A stretch of DNA of 64,000 nucleotides from Acidobacteria bacterium 28-1 (GTDB taxonomy: Bacteria > Acidobacteriota > Blastocatellia > Pyrinomonadales > Pyrinomonadaceae), in the NCBI GenBank assembly GCA_002050365.1, contig MWYZ01000080.1, forward strand, positions 1-64,000. The letters run 5' to 3'. Position 1 is the first letter of the stretch. Every line of letters begins with the position of its first letter. The position numbers and the translations under genes are program-made. The notes under the pieces are model-generated. The model was not told the origin of the DNA, made no database searches, and saw only the letters and a program-made list of their open reading frames with translations. Below are positions 36,541 to 46,362 of this stretch, in pieces.

Positions 36541-39306
36541 ATGTCTCTGCCCGAAAAAATCGAATCCTTCATCAAAAACCTGCCCGACGCGGAAGGCGCA
36601 CGGCGTTTCTATCAGCAGTTTGCGGAGAAGTTCCCCGCCGAAGAAAGAAAGCTCGCCAAAAACGAGGGTTTGCTCTCCGACGTTTTGACGCTGGCTGCTT
36701 TCAGCCCTTTATTGGCAATGACGATTCTGCAAAATCCAGGTTATATTTCTTGGCTCAATCGGCAGCGAATTTCGTCGAAAGTGCGCGGCAAAGATGAGAT
36801 TCTTGAATCGCTGGCGCGATTTGCACTGACCAATACAAATGTCGAAACAAATATTTTGCTGGCGCGTTTTCGCCGCCGCGAACTGCTTAGAATTTATCTG
36901 CGCGACATCCGCAATCTCGGCGCAATCGCCGAAATCACCGAAGAAATTTCCAATCTCGCCGACGCGATTTTAGAATACGCTCTGCGTTACGCTCGTCAAG
37001 AACTCGACAATCGTTACGGTTCGCCGCTTGAAACTGATAAAAAAACTCGTATCAAACAAGCCAGATTTTGTATCGTCGCACTGGGAAAACTCGGCTCAAA
37101 TGAATTAAATTACGCTTCGGATATTGATTTGCTTTTTCTCTATTCAAACGACGGCACAACCAGTGGACAAGGAACGCGCTGCGCAATTACTAACCGCGAG
37201 TATTTTGTAAAATTAGCGGAATTTGTCACGAAAATCGTCGGCGGTCAGACGGGCGAAGGCGCGGCATATCGCGTGGATTTGCGCTTGCGACCGCACGGGC
37301 GCGTCGGCGCGTTGGCAATTTCGTTTGATGAAGCAGTTAATTATTATAAAAAATCGGCGCAGAGTTGGGAACGCCAAGTCTTGATTCGCTCGCGTTCGAG
37401 CGCAGGCGCGGCGGAAGTTTTTCAAAAATTTTTCGAGCAGGTTGAATCGAGCGTTTTCTGGACGGATGAAACGGTGGAAAACGCCCTTTCCAACGTGCGT
37501 TTGTCGAAGGAAAAAATTAATCTCGAAAAGACTTCCGTCAAAAATTTCAACGTCAAATTGGGAACGGGCGGAATCCGCGAAATCGAGTTTATCGCGCAAG
37601 CCTTACAACTCGCTTTTGCGGGCAAAGACAAATGGCTTCGCGCCGCGCATACGCTGATAAGTTTGAGTCGTCTTGCCGATAGAAAACTTCTTTCAGAAGC
37701 CGAACTGACTGAACTTTTTGAGGCTTACGAATTTCTGCGGCGGCTCGAACACCGCTTGCAAATGGAAAACGGATTGCAGACCCAATTGCTTCCAAACGAC
37801 GCTGACAAGCGTTTTTTAATAGCGCGGCGAATGAACTGCGCGGATTTGGATGAATTTGAAAAAGCGCTTGAGCTTCACACTAAAAACGTCAATCTGATTT
37901 TCTCGCGCGTCTTTCAAGAGGGAGAATTTGAACAGTCGCAATCACGTCGAAACACAGAAAATACGCCGGCGGTTTTTTATCAAAACTTGCCGTCTGCTCA
38001 AAGCGGATTGAACACAATCTTTTCATCGCTGGAAAAATCAGATGCCGAAATTGATGTGAGCGATAAAACTTTAGAAACGCTTAAACTACTTTCGGAAACA
38101 TCGCCGCATTTTGCCGAAATGATTGCGTCGAATCCAAATTTGATAAGAAATTTGCCGACCTCAAAAGATGAATTAAACGAACAAAATTATCGAGAAATTT
38201 TTCTCTCCGCTGTCGGGCGAGAATCGAATTATAAAAACGAATTGGCGGTTTTGAGAAAAATTTGGTCGCGGTTTTTATTAGAAATTGTAGTCTTCGACAT
38301 TTTTGAAAAAATCCCGCGCCAAAAAGCCAAACGCCTGCAAACCAATTTAGCCGAAGCCAGCATTGAAACCGCGCTTTTTATCACTCGGCGCGAACTCGAA
38401 AGACGATTTTCGGTAGAAGTTGACGAATTCCCCTTCGCAGTTTTGGGATTAGGCAAGCTTGGCGGCGGCGGAATGGATTACGGCTCGGATTTAGATTTAA
38501 TTTTAATCTACGACGATGAAAAATCCGTTTTGGTAAAAGATTCGTCTCACACCGAATTTTACAGCCGCGCTGTCGAGATTTTCGTTACCGTACTTTCGAG
38601 CCTAACCCGCGACGGACATCTCTATCGCGTGGATTTACGCTTGCGTCCTGACGGCAAAAACGGTGCGACTTCCACAAGTAAAACGGCGTTTTTGAATTAT
38701 CTGGAAACGCGAGCGGCGATTTGGGAATGGCTCGCGTATGTCAAATTGCGCGGTGTGGCGGGTTGTTTGAAATTAGCAAAGGAAACGGAGTTTGCGGCAC
38801 GAAAAATTATTCACCAAAACGCTCAGCAATTGAAGATTCAAGATTTAGAATTCAAGACCTTAAGAGAAGAAATTTGGCGCATTAGGGAACGGCTCGAAAC
38901 GGAAAAAGCGGGTGGGCGAAGAGGTAAGGAGATTGACATAAAATTCGGCGCGGGCGGAATGCTTGACGTTTATTTCGCCGTCCGGTTTTTGCAATTACGC
39001 GCGAATGTTCCGGACGACGCGGAAACGCGGACGACTGATTTTATGCTCAAAAAACTTTTTGAAAGCGAATTTTTAGAAAAAGAACCGTTTGAAAATTTCT
39101 CAAACGGTTATGCATTTTTGAGCGAACTCGACCACAATTTGCGTTTAACCGTCGGGCGTTCAAGTCAGCTTCCGCTGGCTAATCAAACTGCTTTGCAAAC
39201 GATTGTTAAACGAATGAAACTCGAATCAATTAAAGATTTGCTCGAACAATTAACTTTCCATCGTCTGAACATTCGCGCAGCTTTTGAAGCGATTCTCAAA
39301 AGTTGA
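36541..39306 (+). CDS. glnE: Bifunctional glutamine synthetase adenylyltransferase/deadenylase
   Basis: FCIVALGKLGSNELNYASDIDLLFLY...DLRLRPHGRVGALAIS...GLGKLGGGGMDYGSDLDLILIYDDE...DLRLRPDGKNG. Confidence 0.95.
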   Translation: MSLPEKIESFIKNLPDAEGARRFYQQFAEKFPAEERKLAKNEGLLSDVLTLAAFSPLLAMTILQNPGYISWLNRQRISSKVRGKDEILESLARFALTNTNVETNILLARFRRRELLRIYLRDIRNLGAIAEITEEISNLADAILEYALRYARQELDNRYGSPLETDKKTRIKQARFCIVALGKLGSNELNYASDIDLLFLYSNDGTTSGQGTRCAITNREYFVKLAEFVTKIVGGQTGEGAAYRVDLRLRPHGRVGALAISFDEAVNYYKKSAQSWERQVLIRSRSSAGAAEVFQKFFEQVESSVFWTDETVENALSNVRLSKEKINLEKTSVKNFNVKLGTGGIREIEFIAQALQLAFAGKDKWLRAAHTLISLSRLADRKLLSEAELTELFEAYEFLRRLEHRLQMENGLQTQLLPNDADKRFLIARRMNCADLDEFEKALELHTKNVNLIFSRVFQEGEFEQSQSRRNTENTPAVFYQNLPSAQSGLNTIFSSLEKSDAEIDVSDKTLETLKLLSETSPHFAEMIASNPNLIRNLPTSKDELNEQNYREIFLSAVGRESNYKNELAVLRKIWSRFLLEIVVFDIFEKIPRQKAKRLQTNLAEASIETALFITRRELERRFSVEVDEFPFAVLGLGKLGGGGMDYGSDLDLILIYDDEKSVLVKDSSHTEFYSRAVEIFVTVLSSLTRDGHLYRVDLRLRPDGKNGATSTSKTAFLNYLETRAAIWEWLAYVKLRGVAGCLKLAKETEFAARKIIHQNAQQLKIQDLEFKTLREEIWRIRERLETEKAGGRRGKEIDIKFGAGGMLDVYFAVRFLQLRANVPDDAETRTTDFMLKKLFESEFLEKEPFENFSNGYAFLSELDHNLRLTVGRSSQLPLANQTALQTIVKRMKLESIKDLLEQLTFHRLNIRAAFEAILKS

Positions 39307-39410
39307 TTGTAACAGTTTTGAAAAGTGCGACAATGCCGAATTTGAGGGGAACTTTTTCCGCTTAAAATCATCTTTGTCTGTTTCATATCTTCATTTATAA
39401 GGAAAAACCA

Positions 39411-40106
39411 ATGAAATTATTTTCACTTTTTAGAGTTTTGTTAGTTTCGTTTGTTTTAGCGACGGTTTCTATCGCTTCGGCACAAGAATCAAATGAAAGC
39501 TCGATAGAAATTTTAACGAACGCCGACGTTGTTTTGATGTCAAAAACAAATCTTTCGAAAACGCTAATCATCAACAAAATTAAGGATTCAAAGGGCGCAT
39601 TCGATGTATCGGTGCAGGGTTTGGTCAATTTGAAAAACGCGGGCGTTGACGAAGAAATTATCGAAACGATGTTGGAAAAAAGCCGCCTTCTGCGGGAAAA
39701 AGTTTCCGTCGGCACAGCAACGCCGGGTTTTTCCGACAGTCAAACCGTCCTCGAATCCGTGCCGCCGATTGTGAAGAACCCCGCCGACGCGGTGCATTCC
39801 GCTAAAACCATCGCCATCGAAAAATCTTCGCTTAATCCTTCGCGGCAGGCTCTCGAAAAAGAACTATTGAAACGCAAGGATTGGCAGAAACTCAACTTAA
39901 ATATCGTGCGCTTTAAGGAAGCGGCGGATTTGCGTATCGAAATCGGGCGCGTGCCGCTCTCGCTCGTTACGCACCGTTACGTTTTCCGCATTTATGACAA
40001 CCGCAGCGGCACGGTGATTGTCGCGGGCGAGACGACATCGTGGGGTTCGCTGGCGAAAAATCTAGCGCGGCATATCTCGATTAAATTGGGCGACGCGGCT
40101 CAATAG
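39411..40106 (+). CDS. Hypothetical secreted protein with NADVVLMSK...LINKIK domain
   Basis: Signal peptide; NADVVLMSKTNLSKTLIINKIKDSKGAFDVSVQGLVNLKNAGVDEEIIETMLE. Confidence 0.65.
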   Translation: MKLFSLFRVLLVSFVLATVSIASAQESNESSIEILTNADVVLMSKTNLSKTLIINKIKDSKGAFDVSVQGLVNLKNAGVDEEIIETMLEKSRLLREKVSVGTATPGFSDSQTVLESVPPIVKNPADAVHSAKTIAIEKSSLNPSRQALEKELLKRKDWQKLNLNIVRFKEAADLRIEIGRVPLSLVTHRYVFRIYDNRSGTVIVAGETTSWGSLAKNLARHISIKLGDAAQ

Positions 40107-40245
40107 GATTTTCGGCAAAAAACTTCATCGCTTTGTCTTGTAAAATTTTGATTTAAGCGTTTAAATCAGCCAGATTTGAGAATTACAACTCTCTCCAATA
40201 AGTCGGAATAAGTATAAAATTTTAAGAAGTTTAGGAGTATCAAAA

Positions 40246-41121
40246 ATGAAAAATCTTCGGTTTTTACAATTTTTCTTGGTTGTCGCGTTTTGTTTAGGCG
40301 CGACTTTCGTCGCCGAAGCGCAAGACGAAACGATGACCAATGATGAAGTAATTTCCTTAACCAGCGCCGGTTTGAATAAATCGCTTATCGTTAATAAAAT
40401 CCGCACCTCGAAATCGAAATTCGACCTTTCGACCGATGCGTTGATTAGGCTGAAAAAAGCGGGCGTAGCTGACGATGTCGTCGCCGCGATGCTGGAAGCG
40501 AAAAGCGGAGCAACGACGGCTTCGAGCGTCGCGCCGGTCGGAACAGCCAGCGGCAATCCAAATGACCCGATGTCGCCGCACGATTTTGGAATTTATATGT
40601 TTGAAGAAAAAAACGGCGAAAAAACGATGACCCAGTTGATGCCAAATGTATCGGCGCAGAACCGCACGGGCGGTGGACTTACGGCGGCGATTACGCCGTT
40701 CGGTCTGGGTAAAACCAAAACCAAAGCGAACTTGCCGGGCATCACGGCGAAACTGCAAATCAAAGAAGCGCAGCCGGTTTTTTATTTCTACCTTGACACC
40801 AAAAGCGGCGGTTTGAATACTTCGAGCGGCATTCCTTCGACTCCGAACGAATTTACGCTGATTAAATTCAACGTCCGCAGCGACAACCGCGAAGTAACGA
40901 TTTCCAAGCAAAACGCTTACGGCGGCAAAGGCGGTCTTTCGGACGAATACGTCATTCCGTTCAACGCGGAAAATATGGGCAACGGCATTTTCAAGGTTAC
41001 GCCGACCGCTAGTTTAAAAAACGGTGAATACGGTTTTTATCTAATCAATTCGGGCGGCTCAAACACGAGCGCAGCGGTCGGCGCAAAATTTTTCGATTTC
41101 GGCGTGCGATTAACTCCGTAA
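40246..41121 (+). CDS. Hypothetical secreted protein sharing the N-terminal domain of the upstream gene
   Basis: NDEVISLTSAGLNKSLIVNKIRTSKSKFDLSTDALIRLKKAGVADDVVAAMLE. Confidence 0.7.
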   Translation: MKNLRFLQFFLVVAFCLGATFVAEAQDETMTNDEVISLTSAGLNKSLIVNKIRTSKSKFDLSTDALIRLKKAGVADDVVAAMLEAKSGATTASSVAPVGTASGNPNDPMSPHDFGIYMFEEKNGEKTMTQLMPNVSAQNRTGGGLTAAITPFGLGKTKTKANLPGITAKLQIKEAQPVFYFYLDTKSGGLNTSSGIPSTPNEFTLIKFNVRSDNREVTISKQNAYGGKGGLSDEYVIPFNAENMGNGIFKVTPTASLKNGEYGFYLINSGGSNTSAAVGAKFFDFGVRLTP

Positions 41122-41153
41122 GTTTTCGAGCGAAATTAAATTTCAAGCGTCGC

Positions 41154-41182
41154 CTCATTTGGTTGAGCGACGCTTTTCTCTT
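41154..41182 (+). terminator. Intrinsic terminator
   Basis: AAGCGTCGCCTCATTTGGTTGAGCGACGCTTTTCTCTTT. Confidence 0.75.
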
Positions 41183-41255
41183 TAAGAGTAATTGTTGCTA
41201 AAAATCAAAGCGACAAGTTATGCTAAAAGTGAATCTAACATTAGAATTTAGATTA

Positions 41256-42359
41256 ATGAAACCTTTCAAAATCAGAAACATCGAAATCAATCCGCCGCTC
41301 ATTCTCTCGCCAATGGCGGGCGTAACCGATTATTCGTTTCGCCGCCTGGCGAAAAGCTGCGGCGGAATCGGATTGACTGTTTCCGAATTTATTTCCGTCG
41401 AAGGTTTGACGCGCAACAATCCGAAGGCGAGAAGGCAGATGCGTTTTTGGGAAATGGAACGCCCGTTTGCCGTGCAGATTTTCGGCGGGCAATTTGAGCG
41501 AATGGCGTTGGCGGCGGAAATGGCGGAAGATGTCGGCGCGGATATTCTCGACATCAATTGCGGCTGCCCTGCGCCGAAAGTCGTTAAAAACGGTGGCGGT
41601 TCGGGGCTTTTAAAAGATTTGCCGCGTCTGGAGAAGATTCTCAAAGAAATAAAAAAAGTGATTACGATTCCGCTGACCTTAAAACTTCGCGCCGGTTACA
41701 CCGATTCGACGATTAATTGCATCGAAGTTGCAAAGATGGCGGAAGATTGCGGCGTGGAACATATTCAACTGCACGGGCGCACGAAGGAACAAGGTTATAA
41801 AGGTTTGGCGAATTGGGATTTGGTGCGCGAGATGAAAAAAGTTGTTTCGATTCCGGTTTCAGGCAGCGGCGATGTCGTCTCCATTGAAGGCGCGTTAAAG
41901 AAATGGCGTGAAACCAATTGTGACGGGATTTTAATCGGGCGCGGCGCGATGCAGAATCCTTGGATTTTTCGGCAAATCGAAGACGTTTTAGCCGGACGCG
42001 AGCCGTATCAGCCGACTTTGGAAGACAAACAAAAAGTCTTGCTCGAATACTTTGAAATGCTGCGCGAAGATATGCCGGAACTTCCCGCTATCGGCAAAAT
42101 GAAGCAACTTGCGGGGCAATTTACGAAAGGCTTAATCGGCGGTTCGCTGTTTCGTCAAACGCTTTATCATTCGCATTCGGTCGAGGAAATTCTCGACAAC
42201 ATCGGCGTTTATTTTGAGACATTAAACGCGGGCGAAATCTACGGCGACGGTTCGGTTGAAACCGCCGCGCCAGCAATTGATTCGTGCGACGGTTTTTCGG
42301 AAGAAAAATCCGAGTGTTTAGTTGAAGTCGGTTCTTGTGATGCGGCAATCGCCACTTAA
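41256..42359 (+). CDS. tRNA-dihydrouridine synthase (DusB-like)
   Basis: NPPLILSPMAGVTDYSFRRLAKSCGG...DINCGCPAPKVVKNGGGSGLLKDL...IQLHGRTKEQGYKG...DGILIGRGAMQNPWIF. Confidence 0.95.
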   Translation: MKPFKIRNIEINPPLILSPMAGVTDYSFRRLAKSCGGIGLTVSEFISVEGLTRNNPKARRQMRFWEMERPFAVQIFGGQFERMALAAEMAEDVGADILDINCGCPAPKVVKNGGGSGLLKDLPRLEKILKEIKKVITIPLTLKLRAGYTDSTINCIEVAKMAEDCGVEHIQLHGRTKEQGYKGLANWDLVREMKKVVSIPVSGSGDVVSIEGALKKWRETNCDGILIGRGAMQNPWIFRQIEDVLAGREPYQPTLEDKQKVLLEYFEMLREDMPELPAIGKMKQLAGQFTKGLIGGSLFRQTLYHSHSVEEILDNIGVYFETLNAGEIYGDGSVETAAPAIDSCDGFSEEKSECLVEVGSCDAAIAT

Positions 42360-42380
42360 AATTTTTAGGAGATTAGTATT

Positions 42381-43226
42381 ATGAATATCTTTAAAGTATC
42401 GGTTTTTTTCGTTTGTCTGGTTTTTCCCACCTCTGTTTTTGCCCAAAAAATGAAAGCCGAAGACGTGCTGGCAAAGCATTTAGAATCAATCGGCACGGCG
42501 GACATTCGCGTTTCGATCAAAACCCAAATTGTGGTTGGCGATGCGTTGGTTAAGTTTATATCGCCGAGGAATACTGATGTTCAAGGCAGAATCGTGCTGG
42601 CTTCGGCTGCTGAGAAAAACTTTTTAGGAATGAGCCTTAACGCCATCGAATATCCACAGGAGAAATTCAGCTTTGACGGCAAAAATGCAAAAGTTGGTTT
42701 TATCAAAGACGGCTTTCGCTCGAAGTTGGGTAATTTTGTTGTCGCCAACGATTTGCTACTCGAAGAAAGTCTGCTTGGCGGAACGCTTTCGACTTCTTGG
42801 GCGTTGCTCGATGTCGCTGCCAAAAAGCCGAAACTTTCCTTTGACGGCACGAAAAAAATTGACGGCAAAGAGGTTTATGTTTTGGGTTATTCGCCAAAAG
42901 GCGGCGGCGATGTTGACATAAAATTATATTTCGATAAAGAAACTTTTCGCCACGTTCGCACCGAATATAAACGCACTTCTTCCGCCGCAATCGGTCTCAG
43001 ACCGGAACAATCAAGCAGATTCAGCGAAAGCCGTTTGAAGATAACGGAAGATTTTTCGGACTTTAAGGCGGAGAAAGGCTTGACCTTGCCGCACAACTAT
43101 CGTCTGTTTTATTCGACTATCGGACAAAACGGAACAACCGAAATCGAGTGGAATTTTAATTTAACGGAATTTTCCTTTAACCAAAACCTCGCTCCGAATA
43201 CTTTCGTTATTGAGGCGACTAATTAA
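42381..43226 (+). CDS. Hypothetical secreted protein (LolA-like fold possible)
   Basis: Signal peptide MNIFKVSVFFVCLVFPTSVFAQ; beta-rich sequence. Confidence 0.55.
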   Translation: MNIFKVSVFFVCLVFPTSVFAQKMKAEDVLAKHLESIGTADIRVSIKTQIVVGDALVKFISPRNTDVQGRIVLASAAEKNFLGMSLNAIEYPQEKFSFDGKNAKVGFIKDGFRSKLGNFVVANDLLLEESLLGGTLSTSWALLDVAAKKPKLSFDGTKKIDGKEVYVLGYSPKGGGDVDIKLYFDKETFRHVRTEYKRTSSAAIGLRPEQSSRFSESRLKITEDFSDFKAEKGLTLPHNYRLFYSTIGQNGTTEIEWNFNLTEFSFNQNLAPNTFVIEATN

Positions 43227-43698
43227 ATTTATGAGTTTGAAAAAGTTTTTCTTAACAGCAGCGTTGCTTTTGCTAACCTCACATTTTTGTTTTTCTCAAA
43301 CCATCAACAAAAATAAAACAGTCCTAGCTTCTTCCAATCAAGCCGCGCAGACTATTAAGTCTTCGCCCGCTTACGCCGAAGTCCTGCTGAGAAAAACCGA
43401 GCGCGAATCGGAGCTCGAAGAATTTTTGCTTGATTACACGGAAGAATTTCCGAAGGTCAAAGAAATAAAATTCGAGTTAGGTTTATTGAACAAAGAGATG
43501 AATAAAATTTTGGCGGTTAATAGCGCGGAGTCTGGAAAACTCACTTTGGCTTTGGGAAAACTGATAGTGCGAAAAATCGAACTTGAAACTGATTTGTGGA
43601 ATCTGCGGCGGCAATATAATGACGACCATCCGGAAGTCAAACGCGCGAAACGCAAGGTTGAAGTGTTTGAAAAGGCGGTAAAAGAAGTTCTGCTCTGA
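43210..43698 (+). CDS. Hypothetical secreted helical protein
   Basis: Signal peptide; charged helical ELEEFLLDYTEEFPKVKEIKFELGLLNKEMNKI...RRQYNDDHPEVKRAKRKVEVFEKAVKEVLL. Confidence 0.55.
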   Translation: MRRLIKFMSLKKFFLTAALLLLTSHFCFSQTINKNKTVLASSNQAAQTIKSSPAYAEVLLRKTERESELEEFLLDYTEEFPKVKEIKFELGLLNKEMNKILAVNSAESGKLTLALGKLIVRKIELETDLWNLRRQYNDDHPEVKRAKRKVEVFEKAVKEVLL

Positions 43699-43776
43699 AT
43701 AGTCTCGAGTCTTGAGTCTGAAGTCAAATGAATTGTTCGAGTTGACTTCAGACTCAAGACTCAAGACTTAAAACTC
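43698..43776. repeat. 7-nt-period inverted repeat (GACTCAA family)
   Basis: AGTCTCG|AGTCTTG|AGTCTGA|AGTCAAA ... TTGACTT|CAGACTC|AAGACTC|AAGACTT|AAAACTC. Confidence 0.9.
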
Positions 43777-43787
43777 AATAAAAATTT

Positions 43788-45311
43788 ATGAAACGAAGTT
43801 TGTTTTTAATAATTTTAATTCCCACATTTCTCTGCGTAGCAAACGTTGCGGCGCAATCACCAAGTAAGATTCTAAAGCAAGCGAACAAGGTTTTGGGCGG
43901 CGAGAAGGTTTTGCAGACGGTTCAGTCTTGGCAAAAGGCAGGGAAAATTACGCGACTAAAAGACAACGCGAGCGGCTCTTTCCAGATGCAAACGGCGCAG
44001 CCAAATTTTTACAATTCAAGATTTGATTTAAACGGTTTTGAAACGGAAGTCGGCTATAACGGAAAGTCTGGCTGGATGCGCGATTCACGCGACGGCTTGC
44101 GGACTTTGACCGGGGAGGCGAGCCGCGATTTTGCGGCTGAAGCTAATTTTAGGAACGCACGTTGGCTCGATTATAAAAAGCAAAAAGCTAAAATTACGAG
44201 CGGCGGAAAAGCCAATCTCAACGGCAACGCGGCGAATGTTTTGACGCTGACCACGGCGAAAGGCGTTTCGATAAAAATGTATTTTGACCAAACGACCGGA
44301 TTGTTAATCCGCGAAGAAATTCCTGCCGGAGATTTAATAAAAACTTTCGATTACGGCGATTATCAAGCGGTGAACGGCGTGAACGAACCTTTTACGATAA
44401 ACGCGAAAATTGGCGAAGACGCTTACGAAATCAAACTCGAGCAAGTTACGCACAACCAAACAATTGCTAAAGAAAACTTTGACTTCCCAAAAATCTCAGG
44501 CGAACCGCTGCCCGATATTCCCCGCCTTTTAATGGAACTCCAGAAAAACGAAGACAAGATTGACGAGATTTTAGAAGATTATTCCTATACGCAAAAAAGC
44601 ATCAAGCGCGAACTCGGCAAGGACGGCGTTTTGCGTGAAACCGAATCGGAAACTTTTCAGCTTTCGTTTCACAAAGGCAATCGAATTCGGCGACTCGTTG
44701 AGAAAAATGGTAAGCCTCTCTCGGAAAAAGAGCAGGCGGACGAAGATAAAAACGTGCAGAAGCGCGTGGCTGAAATCGAAAAAGAGATAGCCAAAAAAGA
44801 AGCGCGAGCCGTTTCGCAGACGGCGAACGGAACGCCTGAGGAAAACAATCAGCGCATTTCGACCGCCGAAGTTTTGCGGGCTTCACGGCTGGTCAATCCG
44901 CGCCGTGAACGATTTCGCGGGCGCGATGTTGTGGTTTTCGATTTTGAGCCGAATCCCGATTTTGATTTTAGGAACGCGAAAAGTTTTCTGAAATTTTTCG
45001 GCAAAACGGCAGGCGTAATGTGGATTGACGAGCAGGACAAACAAGTGGCGCGGCTCGAAGCATTTTTGTTCGACGACTTCAAAATCGCCGGCGGTTTGCT
45101 CGCCAATCTAAAAAAAGGCGCGTCGTTTGCGCTCGAACAAGAGCGCGTCAATGACGAAATCTGGCTGCCATCGGTCGCGGACATTAACCTTTCCGTCAAA
45201 GTACTTCTGGTCAAAGGCATTAATGTCAATCAAATTTTGAAGTCTTATAATTATCGAAAATTCAAGACGGAAGTTAAAGACTCGAAAGTTGATGAGATAA
45301 AAAATCCTTAA
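43788..45311 (+). CDS. Hypothetical secreted protein (outer-membrane lipoprotein-sorting-like)
   Basis: Signal peptide; ILKQANKVLGGEKVLQTVQSWQKAGKI... Confidence 0.6.
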   Translation: MKRSLFLIILIPTFLCVANVAAQSPSKILKQANKVLGGEKVLQTVQSWQKAGKITRLKDNASGSFQMQTAQPNFYNSRFDLNGFETEVGYNGKSGWMRDSRDGLRTLTGEASRDFAAEANFRNARWLDYKKQKAKITSGGKANLNGNAANVLTLTTAKGVSIKMYFDQTTGLLIREEIPAGDLIKTFDYGDYQAVNGVNEPFTINAKIGEDAYEIKLEQVTHNQTIAKENFDFPKISGEPLPDIPRLLMELQKNEDKIDEILEDYSYTQKSIKRELGKDGVLRETESETFQLSFHKGNRIRRLVEKNGKPLSEKEQADEDKNVQKRVAEIEKEIAKKEARAVSQTANGTPEENNQRISTAEVLRASRLVNPRRERFRGRDVVVFDFEPNPDFDFRNAKSFLKFFGKTAGVMWIDEQDKQVARLEAFLFDDFKIAGGLLANLKKGASFALEQERVNDEIWLPSVADINLSVKVLLVKGINVNQILKSYNYRKFKTEVKDSKVDEIKNP

Positions 45312-45338
45312 CCCAATTAGATTTTTCGCTCTTTCCTA

Positions 45339-45411
45339 CATTTACCATTTACCATTAATCATCTATCATTCAAACGTAATCTGATAAATGTTCAATGGTA
45401 AATGATAAATG
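45339..45411. repeat. 7-nt-period inverted repeat (CATTTAC family) ending at the coaD start codon
   Basis: CATTTAC|CATTTAC|CATTAAT|CATCTAT|CATTCAA ... TGATAAA|TGTTCAA|TGGTAAA|TGATAAA|TGAG. Confidence 0.9.
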
Positions 45412-45906
45412 AGTTTACGCCGCGCCATTTTTCCCGGTTCATTCGACCCTTTAACGAACGGTCATCTCGACATTATAAGGCGCAGTTTGCCGCTCTTCGA
45501 TGAAATCATCATCGCCGTTTTAAATAATCCAGAGAAAAATCCGATGTTTTCCGTTGAGGAGCGATGCGAGATGCTGCGGGAAATTCTGTCCGAAGTCGAA
45601 GCCGGCAAATGCTGTCTGACAGTGGACAGCTTTTCTGGTTTGACCGCCGATTTCGCCAAGAAGAAACGCGCGGCGGCGATTGTGCGCGGCATTCGCGCCA
45701 TTTCTGATTATGAATATGAACTGCGAATGGCGTTGATGAATCGACGACTCGAACCCGAAATCGAAACGGTTTTTCTGATGGCGGCGGAAGAGTATTCTTA
45801 CGTTTCTTCAAATTTGATGAAACAAATTTTCACGCTCGGCGGGCGCGTCGAAGGCTTAATTCCCGCGCTGGTCGAAGCAAAGATGCGTGAGAAATTGAAG
45901 AAGTAA
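45409..45906 (+). CDS. coaD: Phosphopantetheine adenylyltransferase
   Basis: RRAIFPGSFDPLTNGHLDIIRRSLPLFDEIIIAVLNNPEKNPMFSVEERCEML. Confidence 0.97.
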   Translation: MSLRRAIFPGSFDPLTNGHLDIIRRSLPLFDEIIIAVLNNPEKNPMFSVEERCEMLREILSEVEAGKCCLTVDSFSGLTADFAKKKRAAAIVRGIRAISDYEYELRMALMNRRLEPEIETVFLMAAEEYSYVSSNLMKQIFTLGGRVEGLIPALVEAKMREKLKK

Positions 45907-45907
45907 A

Positions 45908-46291
45908 ATGAAGAAAATAAAAAAATTATTGATTCTCAGAGTGCAACACGCGCAAATTACCATTCCGAACGGCGCGGAAATGAAGGCGCGAGAATTTTAT
46001 TGTGAGTTGCTGGGCTTAAAGGAAATTCCGAAACCCGAAGTATTACAAACGCGCGGCGGATTTTGGCTCGAAATCGGCGGTTTTCAAATCCACGTCGGAA
46101 CGGAAGATAACTTCGACCGAACCAAGACCAAAGCACACGTTGCTTACGAAGTGGAAAATTTAGACGCTTGGCGCGAAAAATTTACTGAAAGCGGCGTTGA
46201 GATAATAGAAGGAATTCCGATTCCGCATTACTCGCGTTTTGAATTTCGTGACCCGTTCGGAAATCGTGTAGAATTTTTAGAAAGTTTTTGA
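45908..46291 (+). CDS. VOC family (glyoxalase-like) protein
   Basis: VQHAQITIPNGAEMKAREFYCELLGLKEIPKPE...YSRFEFRDPFGNRVEFLE. Confidence 0.88.
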   Translation: MKKIKKLLILRVQHAQITIPNGAEMKAREFYCELLGLKEIPKPEVLQTRGGFWLEIGGFQIHVGTEDNFDRTKTKAHVAYEVENLDAWREKFTESGVEIIEGIPIPHYSRFEFRDPFGNRVEFLESF

Positions 46292-46362
46292 AAAATTCCC
46301 GTAAATTTTATGGTTGCTTTTGCACGACTAAATGATTTTAGCAAGTAAGGAGATTCAATAAA

